Origin: Ophiura sarsii
Taxonomy: Eukaryota > Echinodermata > Ophiuroidea > Amphilepidida > Ophiuridae
Direction of reading: 5' to 3'
Length of the DNA: 64,000 nt
Assembly (NCBI GenBank): GCA_035610835.1
Contig: CM069447.1
Location: forward strand, 24,830,161-24,894,160
Shown in pieces: positions 58,538 through 64,000 of this stretch. Within the stretch, counting starts at the first letter, position 1. Each line of letters begins with the position of its first letter. A model generated the notes under the pieces. That model was not told the DNA's origin and searched no databases. It was given only the letters and a program-made list of their open reading frames with translations. The position numbers and the translations under genes are program-made.

Positions 58538-59430
58538 TACAGGGTGTCCCAAAAAAATGTTAACACTCCGGGCACATAAGATATCTTAAAAGGACAGAAA
58601 CACACATGTCTAATCTTGATGTATTATGAAAGCTGAGTAAATAAGCTTTCATTTGCATTTTATTGCGTTCCAATTGGTTATTTAGAACGGGAGATATGCT
58701 TCAGCAAACATGACGAAGCAAAATCGGCTTGGTCCAATCCTCTCAGTATGAAAGTAAAGCTTTTAAAATGCACGAAGCAACATGATTAAGTCACACACAC
58801 ACACACATCAGTTAATCTCTTCTTTGTTCTTTTCAACGCATTCTTGCGATTCTTTTCAAGCTTAAAAGACATAAATAAATATATTCCACATAAATTATAT
58901 TTATGTATTTTGTCATGAGTTCAAGTTCTATACTCTTTTTTCATGTGCAATGGGTAGCTGTCAGTAAAGCAGTCTTTAAAATTGAAATTGAAACATTTCA
59001 TGTTCTTTGTTGAAATGGTCCATCCAATTAAATAAATTAAATAATATTGCACTGAGATAAAACTAGTAATTATTGCACTGAAATTAACCATAAATCAATT
59101 TAAGCTTGAACAGAATCTAAAGAATGCGTTGAAAAGAACAAAGAAGAGATTAACTGATGTGTGTGTGTGACTTAATCATGTTGCTTCTTGCTTCGTGCAT
59201 TTTAAAAGCTTTACTTTCATACTGAGAGGATTGGACCAAGCCGATTTTGCTTCCTCATGTTTGCTGAAGCATATCTCCCGTTCTAAATAACCAATTGGAA
59301 CGCAATAAAATGCAAATGAAAGCTTATTTACTCAGCTTTCATAATACATCAAGATTAGACATGTGTGTTTCTGTCCTTTTAAGATATCTAATGTGCCCGG
59401 AGTGTTAACATTTTTTTGGGACACCCTGTA
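58538..59430. mobile_element. Long-TIR mariner-type element, 893 bp
   Basis: It begins TACAGGGTGTCCCAAAAAAA and ends with the inverse TTTTTTTGGGACACCCTGTA, both bounded by TA. The arms pair for about 320 bases (for example ATAATACATCAAGATTAGAC against its inverse near 58610; AACGCATTCTT against AAGAATGCGTT). CAGGGTGTCCCAAAA-type termini are widespread in Tc1/mariner-derived elements. No transposase frame. It lies in the FN3-1/FN3-2 intron. Confidence 0.85.
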
Positions 59431-59539
59431 TGTTTCAAAATATTGTTTATACACAACAATATGTTATAGTTTGTAAATACTATCGCATAAAGTATGTTTT
59501 GAAATACTTTGTTAACTGTTGTTTTGAAATATGTTTCAG

Positions 59540-59830
59540 AGCCGTCTGCCCCGCCATCTAACATCAGTATCAGTGTAGTCACATCAGACACATTGACATT
59601 CCATTGGTCAGAGCCTCCCTGTGGAACAAGACACGGAGAGATAGTGTCTTATTCATTCATACTCGTCAATGACACCGGTACTGTTGTGAAGACTGGTTCA
59701 TCGTCGTCCTCAGATGTGACGATTGGAAATCTCACTCCTTTTACAAGATATATGTTTAAAGTGGCAGCCGCAACTAGTGCTGGATCAGGTCCCTTGTCAG
59801 AGGTCTTGCCGACATCAACCAAACAATCAG
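59540..59830 (+). CDS. Tie-like receptor exon: fibronectin type III domain 2
   Basis: The acceptor ATGTTTCAG ends at 59539 and the donor GTGCGC starts at 59831. The exon is 291 nt, phase 1 to 1. It encodes EPSAPPSNISISVVTSDTLT, FHWSEPPCGTRHGEIVSYS and then NLTPFTRYMFKVAAATSAGS. The W-S-E-P, G-x-I-x-x-Y and L-T-x(4)-Y motifs are those of a standard FN3. NDTG and NLT are possible N-glycosylation sites. The upstream intron carries two inverted-repeat elements (57615-57988 and 58538-59430). Confidence 0.86.
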
Positions 59831-61002
59831 GTGCGCTGTATATATGAATATCAATACCAACATTGATAAGACGGCTTAAATCTACTAATTCCACCAGTCT
59901 GCACCAATCTGCCAATCTTACACATTTGAGCAATAGAGGGCGCTGCAATACCAACATTTTAACTGAGTTTTAAATGCCTTTTACTCTTGATATTCATGTT
60001 CAGTAGACTCCGATTCCTTTTCAAAAATATGGTTAAAAGTATTTTCAAATATTGTTCGTATAAATCAGTTGATATAACAAAGATAAACCATAAGAAACGT
60101 AAAATTGTAATTTTGACGATGCCCCTTTTTTATTAAATTAACACCATAGATTCTGTATTTTGTAAATAAAGTAGCTAAAGTATACGAATATTTATCACGA
60201 AATTGGTAAGAATACGTTTATGAGTTAAAATGTAATGCATAGGCCTATTTCCTGACCTGAAATTGAATGTTTCGCGTCATAACCCCATATCACATATATA
60301 CATATGAGTCTAATGCAGGCCTATAATGTAGTATTCTGACCTGAAATAGAATGCTTCCCGTCATTATCCCAAGCCATATCCCATGGTTTATACTTGTAAG
60401 AAACCACACTATTTCATTCCACCTCGTGACCCTCCCTGTTACGCAATTTAGTATAATATTTCTTCATTAACCCAAACCACATTACTTCTTTACATTCCCC
60501 ATCCCCCACCCCACCCGCGCTTATCTCAACCCCAAGGCCTAAACCTTAACAATCTCCCGTAGCGCAGTGTATTTTCTCCGATATTTGCCCGCCCGCGTGT
60601 GTTCGTAGGAGTGCGTGGTTATAGTGCATGTACGCGTTTATTTTGAATGGCGAACTACGACACGTTATGTGTTATGCGCCGATTGCATGGTTGCAGTACG
60701 CATAGAGATAAACAAACACGGCCCGTAAAAATAGTATTAAAAAAAAAGCCCTGGATTTGGCCTGTGTTTCTTCATATTTTAGTCAATTCTGTACGGTTTT
60801 CGGCCATTTATAGCTTATAACCCGTCTGAAGTCATCATCTATTATCAGTGCAACATTCACGGCTTTAGGATGTAAAATGAGAAAGCCTTTTCAGGATACA
60901 TACATAAATACACCCCCACATCTATACATACAACATTACGCAAATTATAGTATGATATATGCACATAAAGTAATAAATTGAACATTTGCAAATTGCATAC
61001 AG

Positions 61003-61112
61003 TTCCGAGTGTATCCAGAAATCTCCGTATCGTTGAAGTCACCCGATATTCCATTAACATAACTTGGGAGCCACCGGAGCATGTGCATGGTAGTGTCATT
61101 GAAGGTTATTCA
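61003..61112 (+). CDS. Tie-like receptor exon: fibronectin type III domain 3, first half
   Basis: The acceptor TGCATACAG ends at 61002 and the donor GTAAGT starts at 61113. The exon is 110 nt, entering in phase 1 and leaving in phase 0. It encodes PSVSRNLRIVEVTRYSINIT, then WEPPEHVHGSVIEGYS. This is the A to C strand half of an FN3, cut at the usual G-x-I-x-G-Y position. The 178-bp intron to the second half is the only phase-0 intron in the gene. Confidence 0.83.
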
Positions 61113-61290
61113 GTAAGTATTATTTATTTAAAAAATTGTTGGTACGTCTGAGCTTAAATTGTTTGAAGATTATCCTGGTTATATGAAATTGTTTGACAAT
61201 GTAGTGATATATTATTTATCAAAATAAGTACAGAAAACTGTATATGTAGAGTTTTATGTGAATACCAACAATAAATGATTGTTCTTTCAG

Positions 61291-61510
61291 GTCGAAGCCA
61301 AAATTGTGAATAAACCCTATGACGGCGAATTTGTAGAGAAGGCTGACTCTGATATTAAGCAATACATCAACAACACAGCGCAAAGAGCATACCAGTTTCT
61401 CAATCTATTACCATCAACAAAATATCAAGTGAAAGTATTCGCTTATAATGCTTGTGGAAAAGGACTAGGAAGTATTATAACGGTATTTACCAATATGGTA
61501 ACCAGTGATG
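61291..61510 (+). CDS. Tie-like receptor exon: fibronectin type III domain 3, second half
   Basis: The acceptor TTCTTTCAG ends at 61290 and the donor GTAAGG starts at 61511. The exon is 220 nt, phase 0 to 1. It reads VEAKIVNKPYDGEFVEKADS, then YINNTAQRAYQFLNLLPSTK, YQVKVFAYNACGKGLGS and ends MVTSDG. The L-L-P-x-T-x-Y motif and the N-x-x-G-x-G-x-x-S loop complete the FN3. The next exon should encode the membrane-proximal and transmembrane region. A splice acceptor (TATTGCAG, ending 61741) follows but is quickly interrupted by a LINE. Confidence 0.83.
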
Positions 61511-61741
61511 GTAAGGAATGGTAGTGGGGAAGTTACTAGAGTATGAACCATCCCTTGAAATACACTGAGATTTCACACACGTCCGTGCAAACTCAAATCT
61601 AATTCAGCCTTCAAATCGTTGTCATTATTGAGTCCTATTTAACAACGGATACCTGAGAACAGCAAATCATCTCAATTTAATATTCCTACAAATTCTAGTT
61701 GTAATTGTTTACCTTGCATAGCTTTTTCCTTGCTATTGCAG

Positions 61742-61800
61742 ATACCTGTATATTTAATGTAATAAGAGATTTGGAGAAAAGTATCGACCGATACTGGAAC
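61742..61800 (+). other. Possible start of a further receptor exon, cut by a LINE insertion
   Basis: A good acceptor (CTTGCTATTGCAG, ending 61741) is followed in the correct phase by DTCIFNVIRDLEKSIDRYWN. LINE sequence takes over at about 61781-61806. The motif ATCGACCGATACTGG at 61784 recurs imperfectly as ATCAAACGATACTGG after the LINE tail (about 63964), as an altered target duplication would. If this was an exon, the LINE has split it. The peptide resembles no known domain, and the acceptor could be chance. Confidence 0.3.
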
Positions 61801-63958
61801 AGTAAAATCAATGTGTTATCATTATCGATCCAGTCAACCAATTACCCAGACCAGCCTCTTGCAGCTTTACTGTTAGACCACTTCGTGATTCATGTATTAG
61901 AACATTTGGGCAATGGATAACCAAAGAAAGTTGGGATGATATAAATGAGCTTTCTGGAGGAAGTGCAATGGCCGAGACACTTGAAAATGTGCTTAAAGAG
62001 AAATACATAGCACACTTCCCCAGTAAAACTGTTATTCGCAAAGTACACGATAAACCATGGATGAATGATGCCATCCGAGTGCTTATGAAAAAACGCCAAA
62101 AGGCCTATATTCAAGGTGACTTGAGAAAACACAGTGAACTGAAATCAAATGTTGCGTCAGAAATAAAGAGGGCTAAACGTAACTTTTATAAAAACAAAGT
62201 TGATGGGCTAAAAAACGCCGAACCAGGAAAATGGCACAAAAATATCAAAGCAATTACCGGCTATAAAACCAAGGCAAAATCAGTGGAAATTCCTGGCTAT
62301 GGTGTAACAGTAAGAGAGCAAGCCAACAATGTATGTAATCATTTTTCCACAATTTGTAGTTCGTTACCACCTTTGGATCTGAATCAGCTTCCTTGCTACC
62401 TACCCTGTGAGCCACCACCGGAAATTACCAATAGACAAGTCTTTAAAGAACTTAAGAAGCTCAATGCTTCAAAATCTGGTCACCCAAATGATATCCCTAT
62501 CAAGCTTATCAAGGAATTCGCTTTTGAGATTGCCATACCTCTCACAAAAATCTTCAATGTATGCCTCAAAGAAGGGGTGTTTCCATCTGTATGGAAAACT
62601 GCAGCCATAATACCTGTACCTAAAGTTACGAAGCCAAAAACGGCTAACGAGCTGCGTCCAATTGCCTTGACGCCAATTCTTGCTCGGGTTTTTGAATCTT
62701 TTCTCTCCAAATGGCTAAAGGAAGATTTTGAACCAATGTTGGATCCACGGCAGTATGGCAATGTTAAAAATATTTCCACCACACACTATCTGGTTGATAT
62801 GCTTGATGATGTCTTAAGTGATCTCGAACTTCCCGGAAATTATTCTACGTTGTGCGCAATTGATTTTCCAAAGCATTCGATCGCATAAATCACACCGTTG
62901 CCATTCGTAAGATTGTTGAGTCCAACGTTAGACCGTCCATAATACCAACTATCTGCAGCTTTCTTTCAAACCGCAATCAGTGTGTTAAGCTGAACGGTCA
63001 CATATCAGATCCCACAACCATAACATGTGGAGTACCACAGGGTACAATGATGCTGCTGATACTTGTAACAAGCGTTGGAAATTTGTGGACGATCTCACGC
63101 TGGGTGAGACAATCAATGTTAAACAACAAAGGCACGGTCGTCTCCAATACCATCTCGATGAATTAAGTACCTGGTGCGATCGCAATGATATGTTGCCCAA
63201 ACCATCCAAATGCCATATAATGAATGTTTCTTTTTCAAAAAATCTTTCCGTTTATCCATCATACATGTTGTCTGGTGAAACACTTAACCCTGTCGACAAT
63301 TTAAAACTCCTTGGTGTCCATATACAGGCAAATTTAAAATGGGACAAGCAGGTGACTGATATGATCAGCAGAGCATCAAGAAGGTTATTTTTGTTGTATG
63401 CCCTTAGAGGATTTGGTGCTCCAGTTGAGGACATTCTGGCCGTGTATCAAACCTATGTTAGACCGCTCCTCGAGTATGCCTGCCCGGTGTGGCATCCATC
63501 CATCACCCGTGAGCAAAGTAAGCATATTGAGATGCTGCAAAAAAGATCTTGTCGACTCATGCTTGGCAGTAGGTACGCACACTATGACACTGCCCTCCTC
63601 GAATTAGGTATTGATAAACTTAGCGACCGCCGGGAACAACTGGTTTTGAAATTCGGCCAGAAGCTCCTCAATTCGGAGCGCCACCAACATCTGCTCCCTG
63701 CAAAACCCGCAATAACGTATGCCCTCAGGAATCAGAAAAAAATACCAGGAACCAAAAACAAGAACTGGCAGATATTACAACTCAACTATCCCATATGTCA
63801 TTCGTCTTTTAAATCAATGTTAGCTGTTTATAATATTTTATATATATATATTTCTGTATTTTTACTATGTATGATATGTAACTTGTAAGCCAGTGTCATC
63901 AGCTGTGCTGTTTTGCTGGCATTTGTATACCATGAATAAATAAATAAATAAATAAATA
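61781..63958 (+). mobile_element. 5'-truncated non-LTR retrotransposon (LINE), reverse transcriptase pseudogene
   Basis: The sequence starts mid-ORF2 (VRPLRDSCIRTFGQWITKES, about 61872-61931) and runs through the RT. The main frame (61968-62888) contains LKKLNASKSGHPNDIPIKLI, AAIIPVPK and ELRPIALTPILARVFE. A one-base loss at about 62866 shifts the frame inside catalytic motif A (DF-KAFDRINH, continuing at 62870). Motif B (TCGVPQGT, about 63020-63043) is followed by a deletion that joins it to NDAADTCN, and motif C is FVDD (63082-63093). The C-terminal part runs to 63888 (LKLLGVHIQANLKWDKQV, AYQTYVRPLLEYACPVWHP-type region). The element ends in a (TAAA)n tail at 63934-63958. It looks like the CR1/L2/Jockey group; the exact clade is not decided. 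It is inactive. Confidence 0.88.
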
Positions 63959-64000
63959 CCAGTATCAAACGATACTGGCAACCTTTATGTTCCAGTCTTG

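Larger units (their letters stand above)
41799..61510 (+). other. Gene model: Tie-like receptor tyrosine kinase ectodomain, 14 exons, 3' part outside window
   Basis: The exons encode Ig1-Ig2-EGF1-EGF2-EGF3, then a second Ig1-Ig2-EGF1-EGF2-EGF3, then FN3-1, FN3-2 and a split FN3-3. Every exon starts and ends in phase 1, except the phase-0 intron inside FN3-3, so all exons can be joined in frame. The Ig-EGF-FN3 order and the EGF2 signature FCLPHPYGCTCAAGF are diagnostic of Tie/TEK receptors, which bind angiopoietin-like ligands at the cell surface in vertebrates. The vertebrate Tie has one Ig-Ig-EGF(x3) block, a third Ig, and three FN3 domains. Here the block is doubled and no third Ig exon was found. 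The transmembrane and kinase exons are not in the window. The alternative is two tandem genes read as one, but no second signal-peptide exon is visible between 49579 and 50369. Confidence 0.75.

Overview
The window is AT-rich animal genomic DNA with introns, GT-AG splice sites, many retroelement fragments and many short inverted-repeat elements. The one recognisable host gene is on the + strand and occupies the last third. It encodes the extracellular part of a Tie (angiopoietin-receptor) type receptor tyrosine kinase. Its Tie-style Ig/EGF/FN3 exons, together with CR1/L2-like LINEs, Penelope-like and DIRS-like elements and a tRNA-derived SINE, suggest an invertebrate deuterostome such as an echinoderm, hemichordate or amphioxus. 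That placement is inference, not something the sequence proves.

Layout. 1-31 kb holds no gene I can support. It contains diverged segmental duplications (about 1.2/2.7 kb and 3.7-5.5/7.7-9.2 kb), TTAA-flanked MITEs, LINE 3' ends, a DIRS-like relic (23.7-24.7 kb), a long-TIR element (24.9-26.1 kb), tRNA-SINE copies (26.3-26.9 kb), a mariner-like relic (27.1-28.1 kb) and several inverted duplications. At 31.0 kb a short exon could encode a signal peptide. 31-41.8 kb is a repeat-rich stretch that may be the first intron, with several MITEs and an 860-bp element at 39.8-40.7 kb.

Gene. From 41.8 to 61.5 kb there are 14 exons. Thirteen have compatible GT-AG borders and phase-1 starts, and the fourteenth follows a phase-0 intron inside the last FN3 domain. 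They encode Ig-Ig-EGF-EGF-EGF twice in a row, then three FN3 domains. In the second module the third EGF exon is followed by about 11 further ~100-bp copies carrying frameshifts and stops. The transmembrane and kinase exons are not seen and should lie beyond 64 kb. The introns carry two Penelope-like fragments with GIY-YIG domains, a foldback element full of telomere-like repeats, a mariner-type long-TIR element and further MITEs. A 5'-truncated LINE (61.8-63.96 kb) follows the last FN3 exon directly.

A signal peptide plus Ig, EGF and FN3 domains would make a cell-surface ligand-binding region, so the gene product is expected to be a type I membrane receptor. The most notable structural points are the duplicated ectodomain module, the decaying EGF array, the missing membrane-proximal Ig exon, and many unusually long poly(G)/poly(C) tracts.
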